This document shows, piece after piece, positions 16,653 to 23,243 of a stretch of 36,931 bases of DNA. Where the stretch lies: positions 1-36,931 of the forward strand of contig JAMCVD010000053.1 of the NCBI GenBank assembly GCA_023381995.1, read 5' to 3'. How positions within the stretch are numbered: position 1 is the first letter of the stretch; every line of letters starts with the position of its first letter. Source of the stretch: Deltaproteobacteria bacterium (lineage in GTDB: Bacteria; JAMCPX01). Under the pieces are notes generated by a model that saw nothing but the letters and a program-made list of their open reading frames with translations, was not told the DNA's origin and did no database searches. The translations under genes and the position numbers were made by a program.

Positions 16653-18596
16653 ATGTATTTGACGAAAAGGTTTTATTGGAAAGGCTTTCATCAGACAGTT
16701 GAGCGCAGCAACGTAACGGCATTTATGAGGGAAAACGGGATTAAGGATTTCGGTTTACTTGTTCAACGTTCGCAGAGCGATATCGAATGGTTTTGGGACG
16801 CTGTAAACGAGTTCCTCGGCATCGAATGGTACACGCCTTACAAAAAAGTCATCGACACCAGGAAAGGCATCGAGTGGCCGCGGTGGTTTTCCGGGGGAAG
16901 GCTCAATATTGTCCATAACTGCGTCGACAAGCACATCAATACATTCAGAAGGCACAAGACGGCCATCGTATGGGAGGGAGAAGACAAGGAGGTAAGAAAA
17001 ATGACTTACCTCGATCTCTACCAGTCGGTAAACCGCGTCGCACAGGGCCTGAGAGACGCCAGCATCGGAAAGGGGGACGCAGTGGCCGTATTCATGCCCA
17101 TGCTGCCGGAAACCGCGGTCGCCCTCCTCGCAATAGCCAAGATAGGCGCAATATTCATACCCGTTTTCTCGGGATACGGTCCGGAGGCGATCGCGTCGAG
17201 GCTCAACGACGCCGAGGCGAAGGTCCTCTTTACGGCGGACGGCTTCTATAGGAAGGGCGCCATCGTCGATATGAAAAAAACGGCGGACAGCGCTGTCGCA
17301 ATGAGCCCTTCCGTAAGGCATGTCGTCGTCTTCAGGCGGCTCGGCATCGATATACCATGGACCGGGAACAGGGACATCTCCTGGGACGACTTCATAAAGA
17401 ACAGGCCGTCGATCTCGCAAACAGAGAAGCTCCCGTCAGAAACGCCGTGGATGGTGATTTATACATCCGGCACGACGGGCAGGCCAAAAGGTGCCGTCCA
17501 CGTCCATGGAGGCTTCCTCATCAAGCAGGCGGAAGAGATAGCCTTCCAGACGGACCTCAAGGACGAAGACATACTGTTCTGGTTCACGGACATGGGATGG
17601 ATCATGGGGCCATGGGAAGTCGTCGGCGGCCTCGCAATGGGCGGGACCCTGTTTTTCTACGAAGGCGCTCCGGATTGGCCAAGGCCCGACAGGCTATGGG
17701 AAATGGTCGAATCGCACAGGATATCCATCCTCGGCATATCGCCGACCGCGGTAAGGGCGCTGCTGCGCAGCGGCGATCAATGGCCCAACACGCACGACCT
17801 TACAAGCCTGCGCATGTTCGGCTCCACCGGGGAGCCGTGGAACCCGGACCCATGGATGTGGCTGTACAGAGAGGTAGGCAAGGAGAGGTGCCCGATTATA
17901 AACCTGTCCGGCGGCACGGAGGTGGGTGCGTGCTTTCTGTCGGTACACCCGGTCAAGCCCTTGAAGCCGTGCTCGCTTGGGGGCCCTGCACTGGGCATGG
18001 ACATAGATGTGTTCGATGACAATGCGAGACCGGTCAAAGATACTGTCGGAGAGCTCGTATGCAAAAAGCCATGGCCCAGCATGACGCGCGGGGTGTGGAA
18101 GGACCCCGGGCGCTACATCGAGACCTACTGGAGCAGGTGGAAACATACGTGGGTCCACGGCGACTGGGCATCGGTAGACAAAGACGGCTACTGGTTCCTC
18201 TACGGCAGATCGGACGATACCATAAAGGTAGCGGGAAAACGAGTGGGCCCCGCCGAGGTAGAGTCGGTGCTTGTCTCGCACAAGGCAGTAACGGAGGCCG
18301 CTGCAATAGGCGTGCCGGACGAGCTGAAGGGGGAGGTGCTCGTGTGCTTTGCCGTACTGAGGCCCGGCTACGAGCCGTCGGAGGCACTCAGGCGCGAGCT
18401 GACAGACCTCGTGGCCTCGGCACTCGGGAAATCGACCACTCCGAAAACGGTAAAGTTCGTCACGGAGCTCCCCAAGACCCGCAATGCAAAGATCCTGAGA
18501 AGATTCATAAAAGCAAAGTACCTTGGCAAGAACATCGCAGACACGTCTTCCGTCGAAAACCTTTCCTCCCTGGACGTTATTGAAAAGGCCATGTAA
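16653..18596 (+). CDS. Acetyl-CoA synthetase-like AMP-forming acyl-CoA ligase
   Basis: This ANL-superfamily enzyme of about 647 residues activates a short-chain carboxylate with ATP and transfers it to CoA. An ACAS_N-type N-terminus (DIEWFWDAVNEFLGIEW) is followed by the phosphate loop YTSGTTGRPKGAVH, the A4/A5 region FGSTGEPWNP and LSGGTEVG, the HGDWASVDKDGYW aspartate motif, GRSDDTIKVAGKRVGPAEVE, and the C-terminal catalytic lysine in TRNAKILRR. In acetyl-CoA synthetases the corresponding lysine is regulated by acetylation. A frame opens at TTG 16605, but ATG 16653 has an AGGAGA just upstream. Acetate is the likely substrate, though propionate or related acids cannot be excluded. Confidence 0.9.
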   Translation: MYLTKRFYWKGFHQTVERSNVTAFMRENGIKDFGLLVQRSQSDIEWFWDAVNEFLGIEWYTPYKKVIDTRKGIEWPRWFSGGRLNIVHNCVDKHINTFRRHKTAIVWEGEDKEVRKMTYLDLYQSVNRVAQGLRDASIGKGDAVAVFMPMLPETAVALLAIAKIGAIFIPVFSGYGPEAIASRLNDAEAKVLFTADGFYRKGAIVDMKKTADSAVAMSPSVRHVVVFRRLGIDIPWTGNRDISWDDFIKNRPSISQTEKLPSETPWMVIYTSGTTGRPKGAVHVHGGFLIKQAEEIAFQTDLKDEDILFWFTDMGWIMGPWEVVGGLAMGGTLFFYEGAPDWPRPDRLWEMVESHRISILGISPTAVRALLRSGDQWPNTHDLTSLRMFGSTGEPWNPDPWMWLYREVGKERCPIINLSGGTEVGACFLSVHPVKPLKPCSLGGPALGMDIDVFDDNARPVKDTVGELVCKKPWPSMTRGVWKDPGRYIETYWSRWKHTWVHGDWASVDKDGYWFLYGRSDDTIKVAGKRVGPAEVESVLVSHKAVTEAAAIGVPDELKGEVLVCFAVLRPGYEPSEALRRELTDLVASALGKSTTPKTVKFVTELPKTRNAKILRRFIKAKYLGKNIADTSSVENLSSLDVIEKAM

Positions 18597-18603
18597 TAAT
18601 AGA

Positions 18604-18632
18604 TTGATTAATTCCCTGAAATAAGCCATACT
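18604..18632 (+). promoter_or_regulatory. Candidate promoter of the RRM protein gene
   Basis: TTGATT (18604-18609) and CATACT (18627-18632) are spaced by exactly 17 bases, each 4 of 6 to consensus, and lie about 20 bases before the coding start. Plausible sigma-70 promoter, from consensus only. Confidence 0.35.
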
Positions 18633-18651
18633 TTAAACAAAGGAGAAAAAA

Positions 18652-18969
18652 ATGGTAAAACTGTATGTAGGCAACCTTGCGTTCACAGCTACGGAAGAAG
18701 AAGTGAAGGGTTTGTTTGAGAAAGTAGGATCGGTCCAGAGTGTTTCCATAATCAAGGACAAGTATTCCGACCATTCAAAGGGCTTCGGGTTTGTGGAGAT
18801 GGCGAACGACGATGATGCGAAGAAAGCCATCGAGCAGATCAACGGCACCGATTTCAAGGGTAGGAATATCAGGGTAGCAGAGGCAAAACCTATGGAAAAG
18901 AGGGAAGACAGGCCCAGGAGGGGCGGAAGTAAGTCGGGAGACGACAAGGGAGGCTACAACAAGTATTAA
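18652..18969 (+). CDS. RRM-domain RNA-binding protein
   Basis: The 105-residue protein is a single RNA recognition motif of the bacterial/cyanobacterial Rbp type. RNP2 is LYVGNL (residues 4-9) and RNP1 is KGFGFVEM (about 43-50). The C-terminal tail after residue 80 is rich in Arg, Gly, Lys and Asp and is probably disordered. Such proteins bind single-stranded RNA and are often cold- or stress-induced. AAGGAG stands 7 bases before the ATG. It is a monocistronic-looking gene with its own candidate promoter and a downstream hairpin. Confidence 0.93.
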   Translation: MVKLYVGNLAFTATEEEVKGLFEKVGSVQSVSIIKDKYSDHSKGFGFVEMANDDDAKKAIEQINGTDFKGRNIRVAEAKPMEKREDRPRRGGSKSGDDKGGYNKY

Positions 18970-18990
18970 TAGGATTTAACCCAGCAATCC

Positions 18991-19027
18991 TGCTCCGTTA
19001 TGGCCCTATTCTGGAAGTAACGGAGCA
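18991..19027 (+). terminator. Inverted repeat after the RRM gene, possible terminator
   Basis: TGCTCCGTTA (18991-19000) is perfectly complementary to TAACGGAGCA (19018-19027), a 10-bp stem with a 17-base loop. No T-run follows, so it may be a factor-dependent terminator, a 3' stabilising hairpin or an operator of the next gene. Confidence 0.4.
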
Positions 19028-19140
19028 CATGTCCCCGGTGTTCAAGAAGGGGGGGTTTGTGTTATAGATTATCGAAGGTCTTCGTACAACAGAGGGATAG
19101 ATGCGCGGCTCCGATGCAGCGTATCTTTCGGTTGACCACA

Positions 19141-20403
19141 ATGGATTTCCTCAGCCTGTCCGCATATTCAAGGGAGCAATATTCTCTGTGCGTAAAATGC
19201 GGTAAGTGTAGATCGGTGTGTCCTGTGGCGGGAATGCTCAAGGATGAAGGCGCATCGCCGCGCGGGAGGATAACGCTTATACAAACGCTGTCAGAAAATA
19301 AGCTCAGGCCCTCAAAGAGGGCAAAAAAACTTGTCTCACAGTGTCTCCTCTGTACAGCGTGCGTCTCTGTGTGCCCGAACAATGTCAGGACAGACCTCCT
19401 TATCCTCTATGCAAGGGAAAGACTGCGAGAGCAGCCCGGCAGCAGGATCATAGATGCAGTGCTGGATAAGGTGGTGTTCTCAAGAACAGCCGTGAGCTTC
19501 AGGCTCGCTTCGGCGGTCGAACACGCAGTGGGCCGGAGATTGGCCTCCGGCTCCGGGACGTTTTATCGCGTGCCGGGGAGCAGGACGGTCCCGGAGATCA
19601 AGGGTAGCTCATTCTCCGGCTCCGCAGACAACGCCTACAGGCAAAAAACAAATACGGGTCTGTTCCTGGGCTGCCTTATCGACTTCGTAAACCACGATGT
19701 CGCGGCGGACGCCGTCAAACTACTGGAGGCGTCCGGCAAGAGGCCGTACCTGCCGGTCGGTCAGGCATGCTGTGGTCTCCCCGCATTCAGCGCCGGCGAT
19801 ACAAAGAAAGCGGCCCGACAGGCAACGGCTGCCATGGCCCCGTTCGACGATACCGACACCATCGTTACCGCATGCGGATCGTGCGGCTCGATGATGAAAA
19901 ACTACTACCCGCTCCTATTCGACAGCCCCGCCGATAAAGCAAGGGCCGAGGCGTTCTCGAAAAAAATAAAGGACATATCGGAAGTCATAGACCCCGGAAC
20001 CATCGAAAGGGCTGAAGGCGTTGGTGGTACGATCACATACCACGACCCGTGCCATCTAAAGAGAGGCATGTCCGTATCGGAAAAGCCGAGGGACTTGATA
20101 AGGAAAGCGGGGTATACGATCTTGGAGATGGAGAGGTCCGACAGGTGCTGCGGGCTTGGAGGGGCATTCAATATAAAACACAGGCGCATATCCTCGGTCA
20201 TAACAGGGGACAAGGTAAAAGACATAAAATCGACCGGAGCCACCATTGTCGCAACGGGCTGTCCGGGGTGTATGGCAAACATCGGCAGCATGATCGCAGA
20301 AGATGGAGCGGACATCAGGGTGGTCCATACAGTCAGCTTGCTCCTCCATGCAGGCAAGGCCCGCTCAACAATTGTTTCACAACCAGAGAAAAACGTGTTC
20401 TAA
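19141..20403 (+). CDS. Fe-S oxidoreductase with two CCG domains (GlcF/LutA-like)
   Basis: The protein (420 residues from this start) has an N-terminal ferredoxin-like domain with two 4Fe-4S motifs, CVKCGKCRSVCP (from about residue 18) and CLLCTACVSVCP. Two cysteine-rich CCG domains follow. The first has a GC, CCGLP and CGSCGS pattern. The second has DPCHLKRG, CCGLGGAF and GCPGC. This is the architecture of the glycolate oxidase iron-sulfur subunit (GlcF) and related HdrD/LutA electron-transfer proteins, where it passes electrons from a flavoprotein to the quinone pool. No GlcD/FAD partner is adjacent here. The frame extends back to a TTG at 19057; the start is uncertain as no clear Shine-Dalgarno precedes the ATG at 19141. 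Confidence 0.85.
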   Translation: MDFLSLSAYSREQYSLCVKCGKCRSVCPVAGMLKDEGASPRGRITLIQTLSENKLRPSKRAKKLVSQCLLCTACVSVCPNNVRTDLLILYARERLREQPGSRIIDAVLDKVVFSRTAVSFRLASAVEHAVGRRLASGSGTFYRVPGSRTVPEIKGSSFSGSADNAYRQKTNTGLFLGCLIDFVNHDVAADAVKLLEASGKRPYLPVGQACCGLPAFSAGDTKKAARQATAAMAPFDDTDTIVTACGSCGSMMKNYYPLLFDSPADKARAEAFSKKIKDISEVIDPGTIERAEGVGGTITYHDPCHLKRGMSVSEKPRDLIRKAGYTILEMERSDRCCGLGGAFNIKHRRISSVITGDKVKDIKSTGATIVATGCPGCMANIGSMIAEDGADIRVVHTVSLLLHAGKARSTIVSQPEKNVF

Positions 20404-20446
20404 TTGCATCGTAGTCATATTTTACTTTAACCCGAGGCACATCGAT

Positions 20447-21334
20447 ATGAACGATCCCGATTTGGACGGAGACATAGCAATAACGTGCATCATCCCGGCC
20501 TACAACGAGGAAAAGAACATTCCCCGAGTTCTTGATGTCGCAACGACATTCAGGGGGTTCGGGGAGATACTGGTCATAGACGACGGCTCGCACGACAAGA
20601 CAACGCAGGTGGCACAATCGTATCAGGCCGCCTGTCCGACACTCAGGGTCATAACCCTGCCCAAAACGAACGGGAAAGCAGGTGTCATAAAGAGAGGCAT
20701 TATCGATTCGAAAGACGGTATCATCGTTACGCTCGATGCGGACCTGATACATCTTACGCACGAAAACATAAGCTCGCTGATACTCCCCGTCATGAAGAGA
20801 GAGGTAGACCAGACGATCCTGGACAGGGCTGGCGACCATACGCCAGTCTGGGGCTGGACGAACTGCGCGAAGTACTTCGGCGGCGAAAGGGCCTTCTGGA
20901 AAAAGGACTTCCTCGAGATAGACATACCCGATAGCAGCGGCTACCTGCTGGAGATCATAAACAACCTCCACTACATAAGAAAGGGCAAGACAATAAGGAC
21001 GATCTTTTGCAGCAACCTCTACACGGTACATCAATTCAACAAGCTGGACATGATCACCGGCACAAAGAACTACATCGCTATGTCGATAAGCATAGTCAGG
21101 GCCGCGACGGTACGCGGGTTCGTACGACAGTTCTTCTGGATAGAGGACCACACCATGCACGGACTGTTTCTCTTTTACAAGGAACGCCCCCTGCTCAGGC
21201 CTGTTTCTGGATTGCTCATCCTCCTCCTGCACATTGTGGACGGCGTCTCCCTCTTCATCCTGCTGAACGCCTTAAAGATGATAAAACTGCCCCTCAGGCT
21301 GGCAGGCCGCCTTACCATGCGCGCCGGTCCCTGA
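20447..21334 (+). CDS. Family 2 glycosyltransferase with a hydrophobic C-terminus
   Basis: The 295-residue GT-A enzyme begins with ITCIIPAYNEEKNIPRVL, has LVIDDGSHDKT, and the metal-binding DADL at about residues 99-102. A late hydrophobic stretch (VSGLLILLLHIVDGVSLFILL) probably anchors it to the membrane. It most resembles the dolichol-phosphate-mannose-synthase-like or GT2 group that uses nucleotide sugars at the inner face of the membrane. The chosen ATG has GAGG about 9 bases upstream, while the open frame reaches back into the Fe-S gene. It is 43 bases downstream of that gene; the two functions seem unrelated. Acceptor and sugar are unknown. Confidence 0.85.
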   Translation: MNDPDLDGDIAITCIIPAYNEEKNIPRVLDVATTFRGFGEILVIDDGSHDKTTQVAQSYQAACPTLRVITLPKTNGKAGVIKRGIIDSKDGIIVTLDADLIHLTHENISSLILPVMKREVDQTILDRAGDHTPVWGWTNCAKYFGGERAFWKKDFLEIDIPDSSGYLLEIINNLHYIRKGKTIRTIFCSNLYTVHQFNKLDMITGTKNYIAMSISIVRAATVRGFVRQFFWIEDHTMHGLFLFYKERPLLRPVSGLLILLLHIVDGVSLFILLNALKMIKLPLRLAGRLTMRAGP

Positions 21335-21480
21335 CGGAAGTTTTCCCGTTCAAACTATAACGGTTCCTCTCCCATTCGTGATCATGAAGAAAGAGTTTTC
21401 TCCTCTGCTCGTAAAACAAAGCTCTCTTCGGTAAAGGGGGGTACGACCCATAACGTCTCCGTATTTCCATAGCGAGAGAG

Positions 21481-21535
21481 AAGCAGTCCACGCAGTCCGG
21501 ATGTGTTTCCCTTCGCAGTGTCGAACACTCTTTCT
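21481..21535 (+). repeat. Dispersed intergenic repeat, copy 2 (short form)
   Basis: It contains AGCAGTCCACGCAGTCC, GGATGTGTTTCCCTTCGCA and AGTGTCGAACACT (a 5-bp hairpin with a 3-base loop). It matches copy 3 closely from GGATGTGTTT onward and copy 1 more loosely. Relative to copies 1 and 3 it lacks about 20 bases in the middle, as if deleted between short direct repeats. It precedes the MntA-HepT pair. Confidence 0.65.
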
Positions 21536-21874
21536 TTTTGTTCTATCAGTCCCATGATCACTTTTGGGATAAGAGCCAAAAGTAGTAAGAGAAGCCTAAA
21601 AGGAGACCTTGTCAAGTTTTTAGTTGAAATTTTTGGAGTGGCTTCCGTCCGACCCCGTATTCCATTTGCCCGTAAACCGCTCAAAATCACCTCCTGAGTA
21701 AAAATTTGACTTCATAAAATCCATTCTAAGCTGCCCAAAATCTATTATGCATATCAAACCATCAACCCCTTGTATCATTATGCTGCCTCTGTTGCCGCCC
21801 GTTCATTGCTGGCCTGTTCCTCTTCCCGTGGTTCACCCTTCAGTTTGTCCTAAACATCGTTCTTGCTATAACAC

Positions 21875-21903
21875 TTGTTGTATATATATCTGTGTGGTAT
21901 ACT
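21875..21903 (+). promoter_or_regulatory. Promoter of mntA-hepT with extended -10
   Basis: TTGTTG (21875-21880) and TATACT (21898-21903, 5 of 6) are spaced 17 bases apart, and TGG immediately before the -10 gives an extended -10. The predicted transcription start, about 7 bases on, falls at 21910-21911, the first base of the mntA ATG, which has no Shine-Dalgarno. A leaderless message is therefore predicted. Confidence 0.5.
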
Positions 21904-21910
21904 CATCTTT

Positions 21911-22354
21911 ATGGAAAGAATAAAAAAGATTGCTGAAAGATATAGATGTACCCTTACGTACCTCTTTGGTTCACAGGCGCAAAGAGGCATAGAATACCTT
22001 AATGGTAAAGATATTGTTTATGACAGGTTCTCTGACCTTGATATAGCAGTTTCTTTTGAAACTGCCCCTGATGATATTGACATTTACGAGTCTATCTACA
22101 AGGAATTTTCAGAACTTTTCGAACCCTTCGACATAGACCTTGTGTTTATCCACGAAGTCGACACCCTTTTTTGCTACGAGATAATCAAAGGAATAAGGAT
22201 ATATGAAAAGAGTGAAGGAGTGGCGGACCGTTTTGAAGAAGGTATACTTAAAATGGCAAGTGACCTATCCTTCAAAAAAAAGGTGTTTGATAGGGAGGTT
22301 ATGGAGGCAATAGAGGATGGTTATTTCCAGTTTGAATACAACCCGAATTCTTGA
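21911..22354 (+). CDS. mntA: MntA-type antitoxin, minimal nucleotidyltransferase
   Basis: This 147-residue protein is a minimal nucleotidyltransferase. The signature GS is at residues 20-21 and DXD at Asp42-Leu-Asp44 (SDLDIAVSF), with a third acidic residue at Asp76 (FDIDLVF). In known MntA antitoxins (type VII toxin-antitoxin) the motif is GSX10DXD and the protein adds AMP to a Tyr of HepT, silencing it. Here the spacing is about GSX20DXD, a 10-residue insertion. Codons are AT-richer than in neighbouring genes, pointing to horizontal transfer. The HEPN gene overlaps its 3' end by 38 bases, as expected for a coupled pair. Confidence 0.85.
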   Translation: MERIKKIAERYRCTLTYLFGSQAQRGIEYLNGKDIVYDRFSDLDIAVSFETAPDDIDIYESIYKEFSELFEPFDIDLVFIHEVDTLFCYEIIKGIRIYEKSEGVADRFEEGILKMASDLSFKKKVFDREVMEAIEDGYFQFEYNPNS

Positions 22355-22763
22355 TGTTATACGTTTTATAGAGAACTGCATTACAGAACTTAAACCATTT
22401 TCTGAAATGTCTGAGGATATGTTTCTCTCAGAGAAGAAAAATCCGCCATATGTGGAGAGTTACTTAAGAAGGGGGCTTGAAGCAGTTTTTGACATAGGAA
22501 GACATATTTTGGCAAAGACATCGGGGTTTAAAGAGATAGAATACAAAGCTATAGCAAAAGAACTTGGAACGAAAGGTGTTATAAGTCAAGGGCTGTCAGA
22601 TGCTCTCTATAAGATGGCTGGCTACAGAAATAGGATGGTACATTTTTATCGAGAGGTAACGCCGCATGAACTTTATCAGGTCATAACCCGCAATCTTAGC
22701 GACCTTGAAAGATTTAATAAAGAAATTGTTGCTTTTGTAAAGAAATATGAAGAAAAGAAATAA
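22317..22763 (+). CDS. hepT: HepT-type HEPN toxin (DUF86)
   Basis: The 148-residue helical protein carries the HEPN ribonuclease motif RX4HXY as Arg104-Asn-Arg-Met-Val-His109-Phe-Tyr111, in the segment YRNRMVHFYREV. In the type VII system the Tyr of this motif is the residue AMPylated by MntA, and HepT cleaves RNA when unmodified. All three key residues are present, so the toxin looks intact. GGAGG lies 9 bases before the ATG at 22317, inside mntA; a later start is possible. The codon bias is AT-rich like mntA. The pair lies between repeat copies 2 and 3. Confidence 0.88.
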   Translation: MVISSLNTTRILDVIRFIENCITELKPFSEMSEDMFLSEKKNPPYVESYLRRGLEAVFDIGRHILAKTSGFKEIEYKAIAKELGTKGVISQGLSDALYKMAGYRNRMVHFYREVTPHELYQVITRNLSDLERFNKEIVAFVKKYEEKK

Positions 22764-22897
22764 GGAAATAATGGCATCGCATCTGCACAATACACAATCC
22801 ATAAAACAAAGACATACCGGAAGAAGACCCTGTTACAGGGCATGGGTACCCCGAATAAATGAGCACTTCCCTATTGCATTTTTCGAGATAATGGAAT

Positions 22898-22966
22898 AGC
22901 AGAGCACCACGGAAGCATTGCAGGCAATCAGGATGTGTTTTCCTTCGCAGTGTCGAAAACTTTTTA
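22898..22966 (+). repeat. Dispersed intergenic repeat, copy 3
   Basis: It contains AGCAGAGCACCACG, GCAGGCAATCA, GGATGTGTTTTCCTTCGCA and GTGTCGAAAACTTTTT. It matches copy 2 almost base for base over about 32 bases from GGATGTGTTT, and matches the middle block of copy 1 (CAGGCAGTC / CAGGCAATC). Same orientation as both. It lies 135 bases after hepT. Confidence 0.65.
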
Positions 22967-23018
22967 TGATAACGTATGGGTAACGGATGCAGGCGGTAAC
23001 ACGGTATAGCGATATACG

Positions 23019-23042
23019 GGGTGTCAATGTATATTGGCACCC
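23019..23042 (+). other. Imperfect hairpin
   Basis: GGGTGTCAAT (23019-23028) pairs with ATTGGCACCC (23033-23042) over 10 bp with one G-T wobble and a 4-base loop. No T-run follows, so its role (3' end, leader structure or none) is unclear. It lies about 20 bases before a small ORF with a Shine-Dalgarno. Confidence 0.4.
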
Positions 23043-23064
23043 TGGGTAAAATTGCGAGGTAATT

Positions 23065-23157
23065 ATGAAAAGCGACCCGGTATTTTTTAACGAACTGCTC
23101 GCTGTCGTAGTATCGGGGCTGTTGAACGATAATCCATTGTGGTTTCTGGTGCAGTAG
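23065..23157 (+). CDS. Possible 30-residue leader or small ORF
   Basis: ATG at 23065 has GCGAGG 5 bases upstream and encodes 30 residues beginning MKSDPVFFNELLAVVVSGLL, a hydrophobic middle, ending at TAG. It precedes the lipoprotein by 86 bases. No homologue is known to me; it may be chance. Confidence 0.2.
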   Translation: MKSDPVFFNELLAVVVSGLLNDNPLWFLVQ

Positions 23158-23195
23158 AAAGCGCAGGCAACGCCCGGAGACACACGCATGATTTA

Positions 23196-23224
23196 TTGAC
23201 ATGCCTTTTTAACGGTGGTAAGAA
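23196..23224 (+). promoter_or_regulatory. Candidate promoter of the propeller lipoprotein
   Basis: TTGACA (23196-23201, perfect -35) and TAAGAA (23219-23224) are spaced by 17 bases. The predicted start would leave only about 13 bases of leader, just enough for the AGGAGGG at 23231, so it is doubtful. Confidence 0.25.
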
Positions 23225-23243
23225 TCCGAAAGGAGGGTGTACT

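Larger units (their letters stand above)
21335..21910. other. AT-rich intergenic region upstream of mntA
   Basis: This 576-base gap holds repeat copy 2 (21481-21535) and no gene I can support. A minus-strand open frame of 102 codons (21382-21690) crosses the repeat; its GTG start has no properly spaced Shine-Dalgarno. A minus-strand stretch at 21778-21849 reads DKLKGEPREEEQASNERAA to a stop, with the composition of a protein C-terminus, and may be a gene relic. The 3' end holds the mntA promoter. Confidence 0.5.
22764..23243. other. Intergenic region between hepT and the propeller lipoprotein
   Basis: This 480-base gap contains repeat copy 3, a hairpin CCCTG-TTA-CAGGG at 22828-22840 just after hepT, a 10-bp imperfect hairpin at 23019-23042, a possible 30-codon ORF (23065-23157) and a weak promoter match. 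No tRNA or riboswitch that I recognise is present. Confidence 0.45.

Noticed and set aside
21382-21690. Minus-strand open frame of 102 codons across repeat copy 2
   Set aside because: GTG start with the AGGAG directly adjacent to it, no known family, and the equivalent frame is broken in copies 1 and 3.
22764-23243. c-di-GMP (GEMM) riboswitch or tRNA in this gap
   Set aside because: No match to the GEMM core or to a cloverleaf with a GTTCRA loop; only simple hairpins are present.
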